A stretch of 64,000 nt of DNA from Pseudomonas fluorescens NCIMB 11764 (GTDB taxonomy: Bacteria; Pseudomonadota; Gammaproteobacteria; Pseudomonadales; Pseudomonadaceae), in the NCBI RefSeq assembly GCF_000293885.2, contig NZ_CP010945.1:4422001-4486000 (forward strand), given 5' to 3'. Positions within the stretch are counted from its first letter, which is position 1; the number at the start of each line of letters is the position of its first letter. Positions 34,949 through 44,216 of this stretch are shown piece by piece. The notes under the pieces were generated by a model that searched no databases, was not told the DNA's origin, and saw only the letters and a program-made list of their open reading frames with translations. The position numbers and the translations under genes are program-made.

Positions 34949-35266
34949 TTAACGGCGGCCCAGCAACAACCCGACAACCAAACCAAAACCGGCGGAAATG
35001 GCCACGGTTTGCCATGGATGCCCGCCAATGTAGGTTTCAGTGGCTTCGACCGCCGGGAGGGTGCGGTCGCGAACGCTGGTGACCGAGTCCCGTGCCTGCT
35101 GGAGTTTCTGGGCGATCTGTCCGCGAAGCGTGTCTGCTTCTTCACCGACCAGCGACGCGCTGCTTTTCAGCAGTTTTTCCGACTCTTCGATCAGCGCCTG
35201 TAGATCGCTGAAAGCCTGGTCCTTGATTTGGTCTTCAGCGACTTGTGCGGCAGTTTTCCGGGCCAT
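34949..35266 (-). CDS. DUF883 (ElaB/YqjD-like) membrane-anchored protein
   Basis: A 105-residue protein with a long amphipathic helical region (residues 8-70, rich in Ala, Gln, Glu and Leu) and a C-terminal hydrophobic anchor ending in LLLGRR, the pattern of the YqjD/ElaB/DUF883 family. E. coli YqjD tethers inactive ribosomes to the inner membrane in stationary phase; that role is known for the family, not shown here. The start at 35266 has AAGGAG eight bases upstream; the longer frame to 35302 lacks a site. Confidence 0.86.
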   Translation of the reverse strand: MARKTAAQVAEDQIKDQAFSDLQALIEESEKLLKSSASLVGEEADTLRGQIAQKLQQARDSVTSVRDRTLPAVEATETYIGGHPWQTVAISAGFGLVVGLLLGRR

Positions 35267-35431
35267 TGAGGTACTCCTTGCAAGTGAATAGGCAGTGAAC
35301 AATGGAGTCTGCCACGACGGAAAAAGTTGCAGTGATTTTGCGCGGCACCGTCATCCTGTGGAAAAATCCAGCGCAGGACATTTCTTCCTACAGTGTAAGA
35401 TGTCGCCTATTTACGCAGCAGGTAACTCCCC

Positions 35432-35683
35432 ATGAGCTTCAATCTGGCCGACAAACCCCTTGCCGAGCGCGCGGCGCTTGAAGACGAGAAATCCCGTCTG
35501 TTCGAACTCTGGCAAAACAACCTGGGCAAAGCCAAGGGCGAAGCCGCACGGTTGTTCGGCGAGCGCGCCAAGCGCAAAGGCAAATGGGCCGAATGGGTCC
35601 GTTCCGAACTCGACGGCATTTCGCCTCCGGAGTTCGCGAACATGGTGCGCAGTGAAGTCAATCGCTTGATGGCGGCCAAGTAA
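35432..35683 (+). CDS. Small conserved charged protein, unknown function
   Basis: An 83-residue soluble, highly charged protein (MSFNLADKPLAERAALEDEK, then KRKGKWAEWVRSELDGISPP) that appears helical. It has AGCAGGT before the ATG and normal codon use. I do not recognise a family with a known function. A REP hairpin follows. Confidence 0.72.
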   Translation: MSFNLADKPLAERAALEDEKSRLFELWQNNLGKAKGEAARLFGERAKRKGKWAEWVRSELDGISPPEFANMVRSEVNRLMAAK

Positions 35684-35705
35684 ACCCCTGCCTGACACTA
35701 CCCGA

Positions 35706-35732
35706 GTAGGCGCAGCCTGCGGCAGCTCCTAC
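35706..35732. repeat. REP-like hairpin overlapping LysR 3' end
   Basis: GTAGGCGCAGCC faces GGCAGCTCCTAC. The stem supplies the TAG stop of the LysR-type gene at 35729 on the minus strand and lies after the convergent small gene. Confidence 0.8.
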
Positions 35733-36643
35733 GGGCTTGCAAAAATCGCGACAATTGCCTCACGCACTTTCAACACCACCGGATCGAGCTGAGTGCTGGT
35801 GCGCCAGCCCAGTTCGATCGGGTAACGCGACAACGCCAAAGGGCAGGGCAGCAGCGCCAGCCCGGTGAGCGCTGCAAGGCTTCGAGCGGCATGCGCCGGA
35901 ATGGTCGCCACCGCCTGACTGCCCTTGAGCAAATGCGGCAGCGCCGCGAAATGTGTGGTCGAAGCGCATACTCGCCGGCTCAGGCCCAACGCGGCCAATC
36001 CTTCGTCGGTGATCCCGATAAAGCCACCCGATGACACCAGAATATGTTCACGGGTGACGAATTCCTCAAGGTCGATGGCCTGCTGTCCCGCGACCAGGCT
36101 GATCGGGTCTACCAGACACAAATAATCACCTTCGCCCAGCACCTGACGACTCAGCAATCGCTCGGCGAACCCGCCGGCCGTGATCGCCAGATCGATGCTG
36201 CGCTCCATCAACGCCTGCGCGACGATCTGACTGTGAGTCTGGCGGAATATCAGCCGCAGCTTCGGCGCGCAGCGGGCGATTTCCTCGATCAAGCGACGGC
36301 CGTAGGCGATTTCGAAATCATCTGACAAACCGACCGTGACCGAGCGGCCATCGTAGTGATTGGCGGTCGGATCGACCATCGCCAGGCTTTGGCGGCATTT
36401 GTTCAATGCGTCGCTGACCACCGGTTTCAACTGATTGGCCTTGAGCGTGGGTGCGAGGCCTCGTCCCGTGCGTACGAACAATTGATCGCCGTAGACCTCG
36501 CGCAGCCGGCGCAATGCCGCGCTGACCGCCGACTGCGTGACGCCCAGGCGCAACGCCGCACGGCTGGCGCTGGACTCTTCATGCAAGGCTTCGAACACTT
36601 TGAGCAGGTTGAGATCGACGGTGGCGATATTCATTTGGTTCAT
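35729..36643 (-). CDS. LysR-family regulator divergent from nitrilase
   Basis: A 304-residue LysR-type factor of the NodD/LinR-like group. It starts MNQMNIATVDLNLLKVFEAL, with the helix-turn-helix SASRAALRLGVTQSAVSAAL, and carries an effector domain from about residue 90. An ATG codon two residues downstream also fits family starts. The nitrilase gene begins 84 bases away on the other strand and is the probable target. Its stop codon lies in a REP hairpin. Confidence 0.88.
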   Translation of the reverse strand: MNQMNIATVDLNLLKVFEALHEESSASRAALRLGVTQSAVSAALRRLREVYGDQLFVRTGRGLAPTLKANQLKPVVSDALNKCRQSLAMVDPTANHYDGRSVTVGLSDDFEIAYGRRLIEEIARCAPKLRLIFRQTHSQIVAQALMERSIDLAITAGGFAERLLSRQVLGEGDYLCLVDPISLVAGQQAIDLEEFVTREHILVSSGGFIGITDEGLAALGLSRRVCASTTHFAALPHLLKGSQAVATIPAHAARSLAALTGLALLPCPLALSRYPIELGWRTSTQLDPVVLKVREAIVAIFASP

Positions 36644-36727
36644 ATCATTCAGCAGTGGATGGGGCTTTATTGATGATCCCGTGACGCCTGAGAATGAGCA
36701 ACACCTGATGTGAACGGAGTGACCGCG

Positions 36728-37651
36728 ATGCCCAAGTCAATCGTAGCTGCACTGCAAATCGGCGCCTTGCCCGGCGGCAAGGCCGAGACCCTGGAACAGA
36801 TTCTCTCGTTCGAAAGCGCCATCCTTGAAGCCCGTGCGGCGCTGGTGGTCATGCCCGAAGCGCTGCTGGGCGGATACCCCAAAGGTGAAGGTTTTGGCAC
36901 CCAACTGGGTTATCGCCTGCCGGAAGGTCGTGAAGCCTTTGCCCGTTATTTCGCCAATGCCATCGATGTGCCTGGGGCGGAAACCGAAGCGCTGGCCGGG
37001 CTGTCGGCGCGTACGGGGGCGAACCTGGTGATCGGTGTGATTGAGCGCGCTGGCAGCACGCTGTATTGCACCGCGCTGTATTTCGATCCGCAGGCCGGGC
37101 TGGTGGCGAAGCACCGCAAGCTGATGCCGACCGGCACCGAACGGCTGATCTGGGGCAAGGGCGATGGCTCGACGCTGCCGGTGATCGACAGCCAGGTCGG
37201 GCGGATCGGCGCGGTAGTGTGCTGGGAAAACATGATGCCGCTGCTGCGCACCGCGATGTACGCCAAAGGCGTGGAGGTGTGGTGCGCGCCAACGGTGGAT
37301 GAACGGGAGATGTGGCAGGTCAGCATGCGCCATATCGCCCATGAAGGCCGCTGCTTTGTGGTCAGTGCCTGTCAGGTTCAGGATTCGCCGCAAGCCTTGG
37401 GCGTTGAAATCGCCAACTGGCCGGCGGACCGGCCGTTGATTGCGGGGGGCAGTGTGATCGTAGGGCCGATGGGCGACGTACTGGCGGGGCCGCTGCGGGG
37501 AGGGCGCGGTTTGCTCAGCGCTGAAATCGACACTGACGACCTGATCCGCGCGCGTTACGACTACGACGTCGTCGGCCACTATGCGCGCCCGGATGTGTTC
37601 GAGTTGAGCGTGGATGAACGCGCCAAACCGGGCGTGCGGTTCAACACATAA
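36728..37651 (+). CDS. Nitrilase
   Basis: A 307-residue carbon-nitrogen hydrolase. The catalytic triad is complete: Glu44 in [13 protein letters not shown], Lys131 in [20 protein letters not shown] and Cys165 in [13 protein letters not shown]. The CWEN sequence after the nucleophile is typical of true nitrilases rather than amidases. They convert nitriles to the acid and ammonia; the physiological nitrile is unknown. GGAG lies eight bases before the ATG at 36728; an upstream ATG at 36710 has no site. The divergent LysR gene is the likely regulator. Confidence 0.9.
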   Translation: MPKSIVAALQIGALPGGKAETLEQILSFESAILEARAALVVMPEALLGGYPKGEGFGTQLGYRLPEGREAFARYFANAIDVPGAETEALAGLSARTGANLVIGVIERAGSTLYCTALYFDPQAGLVAKHRKLMPTGTERLIWGKGDGSTLPVIDSQVGRIGAVVCWENMMPLLRTAMYAKGVEVWCAPTVDEREMWQVSMRHIAHEGRCFVVSACQVQDSPQALGVEIANWPADRPLIAGGSVIVGPMGDVLAGPLRGGRGLLSAEIDTDDLIRARYDYDVVGHYARPDVFELSVDERAKPGVRFNT

Positions 37652-37673
37652 GCAAAACTGTGTGTGAGTTTTA

Positions 37674-37766
37674 GTGGCGAGGGAGCTTGCTCCCGCTCGG
37701 CTGCGAAGCAGTCGTAAAGCTTTTGGGGCCGCTTCGCGCCCCGGCGGGAGCAAGCGCCCTCGCCAC
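37674..37766. repeat. REP inverted pair, family B
   Basis: GTGGCGAGGGAGCTTGCTCC and GGAGCAAGCGCCCTCGCCAC form the outer arms, with CTGCGAAGCAG and a GCTTCGCGCC segment inside. It lies between the convergent nitrilase and LEA-type genes. Confidence 0.9.
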
Positions 37767-37806
37767 AAAAGCTCGCTCTCACATTGGATTATCAGCGTTA
37801 GTGCAT

Positions 37807-38286
37807 TTACCAGGTGCCGACTGTCGATCCCGGCAAACTGAGCTTGCCGCTGTCTGTAAATCGCATCGTGCCGAACAAACCGCCCGCCAGTTTGCCGCGC
37901 AAGACATAAGGCAGGTTGTTCAACGTTTGGGTCTGGCTCAGGCCCAAAGTCTGGCGCAGCACCGAGAACGCCGAAACGCTCACCGGCACGCTCAGCACTG
38001 TCTCGGAAAAGCGCCCGATCGAGCCCGACTGATCACTGACGCCGGAGGCGAGGGGCTGGCCGTTGACTGACAGGTCCAGCGCCACGCCGTTGTAGTCGAT
38101 CGCGGTTTCATTGGGATTCTGTACGCGGATTTTCACTGCGAAACGCACTTCCATGTCCTGGCTTTGCAACGGCTCGAAACCGACCACATTGATGTTCAGC
38201 GGGTCGCGATTGGGAAACAGGGCGCAGGCGCTCAGGGACAATAAAAGGAGGGAAAGGACAACGGCGTGGACACTGCGCATGGACAT
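37807..38286 (-). CDS. LEA type 2 family lipoprotein
   Basis: A 159-residue predicted lipoprotein: a hydrophobic signal ends in LSAC (lipobox, about Cys21), followed by a water-stress/LEA14-like beta-sandwich domain (FEPLQSQDMEVRFAVKIRVQ, NPNETAIDYNGVALDLSVNG, PLASGVSDQSG). In LEA14/WHy proteins this fold is linked to desiccation or hypersensitive response, but bacterial members have no settled function. It follows the purine permease gene's 3' side, with a terminator between. Confidence 0.85.
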   Translation of the reverse strand: MSMRSVHAVVLSLLLLSLSACALFPNRDPLNINVVGFEPLQSQDMEVRFAVKIRVQNPNETAIDYNGVALDLSVNGQPLASGVSDQSGSIGRFSETVLSVPVSVSAFSVLRQTLGLSQTQTLNNLPYVLRGKLAGGLFGTMRFTDSGKLSLPGSTVGTW

Positions 38287-38295
38287 GCTCTCTTG

Positions 38296-38328
38296 AAGAA
38301 AAGGCCGAACCGCCCTTGGCTCGGCCTT
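38296..38328 (-). terminator. Intrinsic terminator before the LEA-type gene (minus strand, upstream purine permease side)
   Basis: GGCCGAGCC with GGTTCGGCC form a stem followed by TTTTCTT on the minus strand. It ends transcription of the purine permease gene before the LEA-type lipoprotein gene. Confidence 0.8.
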
Positions 38329-38336
38329 GAGCGTGC

Positions 38337-39809
38337 CTAGCGGTTCAACTGTGCGACAACCGCAGGCGAGGCGGGTTCACCTTTGGCCGGCACATCCGGG
38401 TTTTCCATGACCTGGAGTATCGAGGCTTCCGGATCGAAATCGTCTTCTTCCAGCTCGATGAATTCTTCGGGCAGGAAGATATTCAGCACGATAGCGCACA
38501 ACGCGCCGACGGTGATCGGCGATTCAAAGATGTTGTGCAGCGCTTTCGGCAACTCGCGCAGCACCTCCGGCACAGCCGCCACACCAAGACCCATGCCGAG
38601 GGAAATCGCCACGATCAGCATGTTGCGCCGGTGCAGGCCGGCTTCGGCGAGGATCTTGATGCCGGCCACCGCCACGGTGCCGAACATCACCAGTTCAGCG
38701 CCACCGAGTACCGGTTTGGGCATCAGTTGCAGCACGGCGCCGATCATCGGGAACAACCCCAGCACCACCAGTAGACCGGCAATGAAAAAAGCCACGTAAC
38801 GGCTGGCCACGCCGGTCAGTTGAATCACGCCGTTGTTCTGCGCGAAGGTTACCATCGGCATGCTGTTGAACACGGCTGCCATGGCTGAGTTGAGACCGTC
38901 GGCGAGCAGGCCGGACTTGATCCGGCGGAGGTAGATCGGGCCTTTGACCGGCTGCCGGGAAATCATCGAGTTGGCGGTGAGATCGCCTGCGGCCTCCAGC
39001 GGCGACACCAGGAAAATCACTGCCACCGGCACGAACGCCACCCAGTCGAAGTTGAACCCGTACTTGAACGGCACCGGCACGCTCATCAGCGGCACGTCGG
39101 GCATGTTGCTGAAATCCACGTGGCCCATGAACCAGGCGACGACATAACCGAAGGTCAGGCCGATCACGATCGCCCCGAGACGCAGGAACGGCACATCCAC
39201 CCGGTTCAACACCACGATGGTGCCGAGCACCAGCGCTGCCAATCCCAGATGGCTGGCGGCACCGAGGTCGGTCGCGCCGAAGCCGCCGGCGATGTCGGTC
39301 ATGGCGACTTTGATCAGCGACAGGCCCATCAGCGTGATGATCGTCCCGGTCACTACCGGCGTGATCAGCATCCGCAGTTTGCCGATGAACTGGCTCAACA
39401 CCACCTCAATGAACGCGGCGAAAAAACACACGCCAAAGATCGTCGAAAGAATTTCATCGGTGCCGCCGCCGCGCGCCTTGACCATGAAACCGGCGCTGAG
39501 GATCACGCTGATGAACGAAAAACTGGTGCCTTGCAGGCACAGCAAACCGGAACCGATCGGGCCGAATCGGCGTGCCTGGACAAAGGTACCCAGGCCTGAG
39601 ACAAACAGCGCCATGCTGATCAGATAGGGAATTTCGCTTTGCAGGCCGAGGGCGCTGCCCATGATCAGGGTCGGGGTAATGATGCCGACGAAACTGGCGA
39701 GTACGTGTTGCAGGGCGGCGAAGACCGTGGCGGTCAAATGCGGGCGGTCGTCGAGGCCGTAGATCAGGTCGCTGTGGCGCGGGGCAGGGGCTTTTTCAGA
39801 GGCGGTCAT
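38337..39809 (-). CDS. NCS2-family purine (xanthine/uric acid) permease
   Basis: A 490-residue nucleobase:cation symporter with about 14 hydrophobic segments. The family signature is seen in VTFAQNNGVIQLTGVASRYV, and the preceding SPLEAAGDLTANSMIS holds the conserved acidic residue region of NCS2 carriers. The N-terminus GLDDRPHLTATVFAALQHVL is typical of the xanthine/uric acid subgroup. The exact purine is not certain. A LysR-type gene lies about 100 bases upstream on the same strand. Confidence 0.88.
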   Translation of the reverse strand: MTASEKAPAPRHSDLIYGLDDRPHLTATVFAALQHVLASFVGIITPTLIMGSALGLQSEIPYLISMALFVSGLGTFVQARRFGPIGSGLLCLQGTSFSFISVILSAGFMVKARGGGTDEILSTIFGVCFFAAFIEVVLSQFIGKLRMLITPVVTGTIITLMGLSLIKVAMTDIAGGFGATDLGAASHLGLAALVLGTIVVLNRVDVPFLRLGAIVIGLTFGYVVAWFMGHVDFSNMPDVPLMSVPVPFKYGFNFDWVAFVPVAVIFLVSPLEAAGDLTANSMISRQPVKGPIYLRRIKSGLLADGLNSAMAAVFNSMPMVTFAQNNGVIQLTGVASRYVAFFIAGLLVVLGLFPMIGAVLQLMPKPVLGGAELVMFGTVAVAGIKILAEAGLHRRNMLIVAISLGMGLGVAAVPEVLRELPKALHNIFESPITVGALCAIVLNIFLPEEFIELEEDDFDPEASILQVMENPDVPAKGEPASPAVVAQLNR

Positions 39810-39912
39810 GGTGGTTTGCGTGCCGAAAGGCGGGCCTGGGCAGAAAATGGAGGCGCAGGATGCCAGAAAGACAGGTATGTCGAAACATTAACTCGGGTTT
39901 ACACCGGGGGAT

Positions 39913-40809
39913 TCAGGCAAACGCTGCCAGTAGATCCTCTTCAAACGCTTTCTGTGCATCCCCCGGCACCTGCGCCCGATGGCGGGCAAGATGGAAGGCC
40001 ACGTCGAAACTCATATCGCTTTGGCGCACGGCCTTGAGCAACCCTTTGTCTTCCCAGCTGCGGGCGAAATGACTGGGCAGATAGCCGACATGCTTGCCGG
40101 ACAGAATGAAAGCGAGGGTGCCCTCGACCTGTTCCGAGCGCGCCGAGCACCGCTTGCCCTGGAAGGGCTCATCGCTGCGTAGAAAGCGGTAAGGGTGATC
40201 CACCCGGTCGCAGGCCTGCAACGCCTGATCGTCTGGCGCATCGTCAGTGAACAGCGGATGGCCGGGGGCGCAATACAAATGCTGGGTTTCGCTGAACAGT
40301 TCGCGGTAGTCAAACGCACTCTGCACCTGTGAGAAATAACCGATCGCCAGGTCCAGCCGTTGTTGCAGCAGCAAGCGCTCCATCTCGCCGGGCATGGCGC
40401 TGATCAACTCGATGCGCACCGACTCATCGCGCTCGCGAAAGCGGCGGATCGCCTCGGCCACCCGCTGTAGCACCGATTGATCCACGGCTTCGGACAGCCC
40501 CAGACGCACCTCGCCGATCAGGCGGCCGGCCACGCCATTGGATTGATGACGGAACGCTTCGATCGACTCGAACAGCCCCCGCGTCGCGATCAGCAGTTGT
40601 TCGCCTTTGGGGGTGACCCTGAATCCACCCTTGCCGCGACTGCACAGCCGATAACCGAGCCGGGTTTCGAGCCTGGCCATTTGCTGGCTGATGCTCGATT
40701 GACTCAGGCCCAGTTCTCCCTGGGCCGCACTGAAACCGCCACATTCCACCACGCTGACAAACAGACGCAGCAATTGCAGATCCACATCGTGAAGCTGGCC
40801 GAGCATCAA
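39913..40809 (-). CDS. LysR-family regulator divergent from polyamine genes
   Basis: A 298-residue LysR-type factor: MLGQLHDVDLQLLRLFVSVV start region, helix-turn-helix SAAQGELGLSQSSISQQMAR, effector domain from about residue 95. It is divergent from the polyamine-type binding protein and agmatinase genes, with about 100 bases between, so it probably controls them. It could also read into the purine permease, which lies about 100 bases downstream on the same strand. Confidence 0.87.
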   Translation of the reverse strand: MMLGQLHDVDLQLLRLFVSVVECGGFSAAQGELGLSQSSISQQMARLETRLGYRLCSRGKGGFRVTPKGEQLLIATRGLFESIEAFRHQSNGVAGRLIGEVRLGLSEAVDQSVLQRVAEAIRRFRERDESVRIELISAMPGEMERLLLQQRLDLAIGYFSQVQSAFDYRELFSETQHLYCAPGHPLFTDDAPDDQALQACDRVDHPYRFLRSDEPFQGKRCSARSEQVEGTLAFILSGKHVGYLPSHFARSWEDKGLLKAVRQSDMSFDVAFHLARHRAQVPGDAQKAFEEDLLAAFA

Positions 40810-40907
40810 ACATTACTCCGCAATAAAGTCAGGATAATTGACTTGGTATTTTTTCAATGTATCCGACGACGCATGCTGCAGCCACTTCCTCTGGTCAGGT
40901 GTTCGTC

Positions 40908-41999
40908 ATGGGTCCTTCATTCAAGCTGTGTTTACCCGCGCTGTTCCTTTCCATGGCGGTTTCGGCTCAGGCCGAGGAAAACGTCGTCAATCTCTACAGC
41001 TGGGCCGATTACGTCGCGCCGGACACCTTGCAGCGCTTCGAGCAGGAAACCGGCATTCATGTGCGCTACGACACCTTCGACTCCTCGGAAGTGCTGGAAA
41101 CCAAGCTGCTCACCGGCGGCAGTGGTTATGACGTGGTGGTGCCGTCGTCCAGCGTGCTGGCGCGCGGGTTGGCGGCCGGCGCGTTGAAGGCGATTCCCCA
41201 CGAAGGCCTCAAGGGCTACGCCAACCTCGATCCGGACTTGCTGGAAAAACTCGCCGCGGTCGATCCCGGCAACCGCTACGGCGTGCCCTATACCTGGGGC
41301 ACTTTGGGGCTTGGGATGAATGTCGAAGCGGTGAAAAAGCGTTTGCCTAATGTGCCGCACAACAGCCTCGATCTGTTATTCAAACCCGAATATGCCAGCC
41401 AGTTGAAAGACTGTGGCATTGCCATTCTCGATTCGCCACAAGAGGTGATCGGCCTGGCGCTGCACTATCTGGGTAAAGATCCCTACAGCACCGACAAGTC
41501 TGATCTGTCAGCCGCCGAGGCCTTGTTGCATCAGCTTCAGCCGAATGTGCTGTACGTCGCCACCGGGCGGCAGATCAGCGATCTGGCCAATGGCAGCGTT
41601 TGTCTGGCGTTGACCTACAACGGTGACGCCAGCATGGCTGCCGATCAGGCGCGCAAAGCCGGCAAGCCCTACGAAGTGGCGTACCGGATTCCCAGGGAGG
41701 GCACGCTGGTCTGGCAGGACAACCTGGCGATTCCCAAGGATGCACCGCACCCCGAAGCTGCCCGCGCCTTCATCGAGTTCATGTTGCGCCCCGAATCCGT
41801 CGCGGCGCTGACCAACACGCTGTTCTTCGCCACGGCCAACCAGGCCGCCACGCCGCTGGTGGATGAAGCGGTGCGCACCGATCCGGACATTTACCCGCAC
41901 GCCGATGTGCGCGAACGGCTGTACGCCGACCGCAGCATGAGCCTCAAGGACATGCGTCAGCGCACCCGTTTGTGGACCACTTTCCGTAGCCGCCAATAA
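40908..41999 (+). CDS. Polyamine-type ABC transporter substrate-binding protein
   Basis: A 363-residue periplasmic binding protein of the PotD/PotF/SpuD family. After a signal peptide (cleavage near AQA/EE) the mature protein begins ENVVNLYSWADYVAPDTLQR, the typical polyamine-binding start. FDSSEVLETKLLTGGSGYDV and YTWGTLGLGMNVEAV are further family motifs. No permease or ATPase gene is adjacent, so it either uses a distant transporter or acts as a sensor. Agmatinase follows 19 bases later, suggesting that the ligand is agmatine or a related guanidine. The ATG at 40908 gives a normal signal peptide; an upstream ATG at 40857 does not. Confidence 0.87.
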   Translation: MGPSFKLCLPALFLSMAVSAQAEENVVNLYSWADYVAPDTLQRFEQETGIHVRYDTFDSSEVLETKLLTGGSGYDVVVPSSSVLARGLAAGALKAIPHEGLKGYANLDPDLLEKLAAVDPGNRYGVPYTWGTLGLGMNVEAVKKRLPNVPHNSLDLLFKPEYASQLKDCGIAILDSPQEVIGLALHYLGKDPYSTDKSDLSAAEALLHQLQPNVLYVATGRQISDLANGSVCLALTYNGDASMAADQARKAGKPYEVAYRIPREGTLVWQDNLAIPKDAPHPEAARAFIEFMLRPESVAALTNTLFFATANQAATPLVDEAVRTDPDIYPHADVRERLYADRSMSLKDMRQRTRLWTTFRSRQ

Positions 42000-42018
42000 C
42001 TAAAACAAGGAGAAACCG

Positions 42019-42978
42019 ATGGACGTCCCAGTGCAAAACGATCAGGCCATGACCCGCGACAGCCTTTACGGGACTGCCGCCGAAAGTACCTACGCCGGCA
42101 TCACCAGTTTCATGCGTCGTCGCTACAGCCGTGACTTGCGCGGTGTTGACGTTGCCGTCAGCGGCGTGCCGTTCGATACCGCCACCAGCAACCGTCCCGG
42201 CGCGCGTTTCGGACCCCGTGGCATTCGCGCTGCATCCACCGCGATTGCCTGGGAACGCCACTGGCCGTGGGCGTTCGATCCGTTCGATCACCTCGCCGTG
42301 ATCGACTACGGTGATTGCGACTTCGATTACGGCTCGCCTCATACGGTACCGGAAAGCATTGAAGCCCACGCCGAACGCATTCTGAATGCCGGTTGCGCGA
42401 TGCTGACCTTCGGCGGCGATCACTTCATCAGTTACCCGCTGCTCAAGGCCCACGCCCGTAAACATGGGGCGCTTTCGCTGATCCATTTTGACGCGCACAG
42501 CGACACCTGGCCGGACGAAGAGGGCAAGCGCGTCGATCACGGCACGATGTTCTGGCATGCGGCCAAGGAAGGTCTGGTGGACCCGTCGCGCTCGGTACAG
42601 ATCGGCTTGCGCACCACCAATGACGATCATCAGGGCTTTCAGGTACTGGATGCGCGGCAAGTACATCGCCGTGGAGTGGAGGCGATTGCCGAAGCCATTC
42701 GGGCACGGGTCGGCGACAACCCGGTGTACCTGACATTCGACATCGATTGCCTCGACCCCGCCTTCGCCCCCGGCACCGGAACGCCGGTGTGCGGCGGTTT
42801 GAGTACGGTGCAGGCGCTGGAAATCCTCGGCGGGTTGCGCGGGATCAATCTGGTGGGTATGGATGTGGTAGAGGTGGCGCCGGCCTACGACAGTGCGGAC
42901 ATTACCTCACTGGCGGCGGCGACGTTGGCGATGGAGATGCTGTGTTTGTATGCGGCTAAACATAAGGTGGATCGATAG
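42019..42978 (+). CDS. speB: Agmatinase SpeB
   Basis: A 319-residue ureohydrolase that should split agmatine into putrescine and urea, using two manganese ions. Metal ligands are visible in FGGDHFISYPLL, LIHFDAHSDTWPDE and LTFDIDCLDPAFAPGTGTP. The sequence is closer in its motifs to E. coli SpeB (SGVPFDTATSNRPGARFGPR, DHGTMFWHAAKEGLVDPSRS) than to guanidinobutyrase GbuA. It is preceded by AAGGAG and follows the binding-protein gene after 19 bases. Confidence 0.88.
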   Translation: MDVPVQNDQAMTRDSLYGTAAESTYAGITSFMRRRYSRDLRGVDVAVSGVPFDTATSNRPGARFGPRGIRAASTAIAWERHWPWAFDPFDHLAVIDYGDCDFDYGSPHTVPESIEAHAERILNAGCAMLTFGGDHFISYPLLKAHARKHGALSLIHFDAHSDTWPDEEGKRVDHGTMFWHAAKEGLVDPSRSVQIGLRTTNDDHQGFQVLDARQVHRRGVEAIAEAIRARVGDNPVYLTFDIDCLDPAFAPGTGTPVCGGLSTVQALEILGGLRGINLVGMDVVEVAPAYDSADITSLAAATLAMEMLCLYAAKHKVDR

Positions 42979-43002
42979 TCCGTGATCAAAATGCGGGAGC
43001 AA

Positions 43003-43107
43003 ACCTCCGTGGCGAGGGAGCTTGCTCCCGCTGGGGCGCGAAGCGGCCCCAAAAGCCTTGCGACTGCTTCGCAGCCGAGCGGGAGCAAGCTCCCTCGCCA
43101 CGGAGGT
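43003..43107. repeat. REP inverted pair, family B
   Basis: AACCTCCGTGGCGAGGGAGC and GCTCCCTCGCCACGGAGGTT-type arms are nearly perfect complements. It lies between the convergent speB and aldo/keto reductase genes. Confidence 0.92.
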
Positions 43108-43130
43108 TCTTTCCCGCAATCTGGTGGGTG

Positions 43131-44183
43131 TCAGGCGACCGGAATTATCGGCAGATCCAGGGTTTCACTCCCGCCAAACCGTGCAACAGAACCGGCAATG
43201 GACTCATGTGGCACACCCATCGCCACGGCGCTGACCCCATCCAGCCGCGCCAACTGTTCCGCGCTCACCTGCACATTCAACGCGCCCAACGTCGCATCCA
43301 GCTGCTCACGCGTACGCGAACCCAGAATCGGAATCAGCGCGGTCGTCGAGCGCTTGGCTTTTTCCCGCAGCCAGGCAATGGCCACGTGCGTCGGGCTGGC
43401 GCCCAGTTCTGCCGCGACGGCGAGCAAGGTGTCGAGCAGGGCGGTTTCGCGGGCGCTTTTCTCGGCGTGCACCAGCATGCCCAGTTTAGCGGCGCGGTTG
43501 TTCTCGTCGCTGGAACGGTATTTGCCAGTCAGGAACCCGCCACCCAAGGGCGACCATAAGGTCGCGGCCAGCCCCAACGCTTCGGCCATCGGCAGTTGTT
43601 CACGTTCGGCCGTGCGTTCGGCGAGGCTGTACTCGACCTGAATGGCGGCAATCGGCGCAAAACCGCGGACTTCGGCCAGCAGGTCGGCCCGGGCGATGCG
43701 CCACGCCGGGAAGTTCGACAGGCCGGCGTAGTGAATCTTGCCGGCGCGCACCAGATCATCGAAACCCCGCAGGATCTCTTCCATGGGCGTGACACCGTCA
43801 CTCATGTGCGCCCAGAAGAGGTCGATGTGGTCGGTCTTGAGCCGTGCCAGGCTTTCTTCCACGGCGCGAACCATGTTCTTGCGGTTGTTGCCGGTGTGGG
43901 AAATGCCCGCCGCCGGCGTAGTTCCCAAGGTGTATTTGGTGGCGATGACCAGGCGATCACGCTCCGGGGCGATGAACTCGCTGAGCATGGCTTCCGACTG
44001 GCCACCCTGATAACCGTTGGCGGTGTCGATGAAATTGCCGCCGGCCTCCAGGTAGCCATCAAATATGCGTTGGGCTTCATCGCGTTCGGCGCCATGGCCC
44101 CAACCCGTACCAAAGTTACCCGCGCCCAACGCCAGTTCCGAAACACGCAAGCCGGTTTTTCGGCCGAACACTTTGTAATGCAT
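43131..44183 (-). CDS. Aldo/keto reductase (YdhF/Tas-like)
   Basis: A 350-residue NADPH-dependent oxidoreductase. The catalytic tetrad is visible as Asp and Tyr in FIDTANGYQGGQSEAMLSEF, Lys in VIATKYTLGT and His in IDLFWAHMSDGVTPMEEILR. The cofactor loop is IPILGSRTREQLDATL. AGGAG lies seven bases before the ATG at 44183; a longer frame to 44294 runs through the promoter palindromes and is rejected. The YafY-type regulator gene is divergent. The substrate is unknown. Confidence 0.9.
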   Translation of the reverse strand: MHYKVFGRKTGLRVSELALGAGNFGTGWGHGAERDEAQRIFDGYLEAGGNFIDTANGYQGGQSEAMLSEFIAPERDRLVIATKYTLGTTPAAGISHTGNNRKNMVRAVEESLARLKTDHIDLFWAHMSDGVTPMEEILRGFDDLVRAGKIHYAGLSNFPAWRIARADLLAEVRGFAPIAAIQVEYSLAERTAEREQLPMAEALGLAATLWSPLGGGFLTGKYRSSDENNRAAKLGMLVHAEKSARETALLDTLLAVAAELGASPTHVAIAWLREKAKRSTTALIPILGSRTREQLDATLGALNVQVSAEQLARLDGVSAVAMGVPHESIAGSVARFGGSETLDLPIIPVA

Positions 44184-44216
44184 GGGATGACTCCTGGAGG
44201 GAATAGTCGGTGACTG

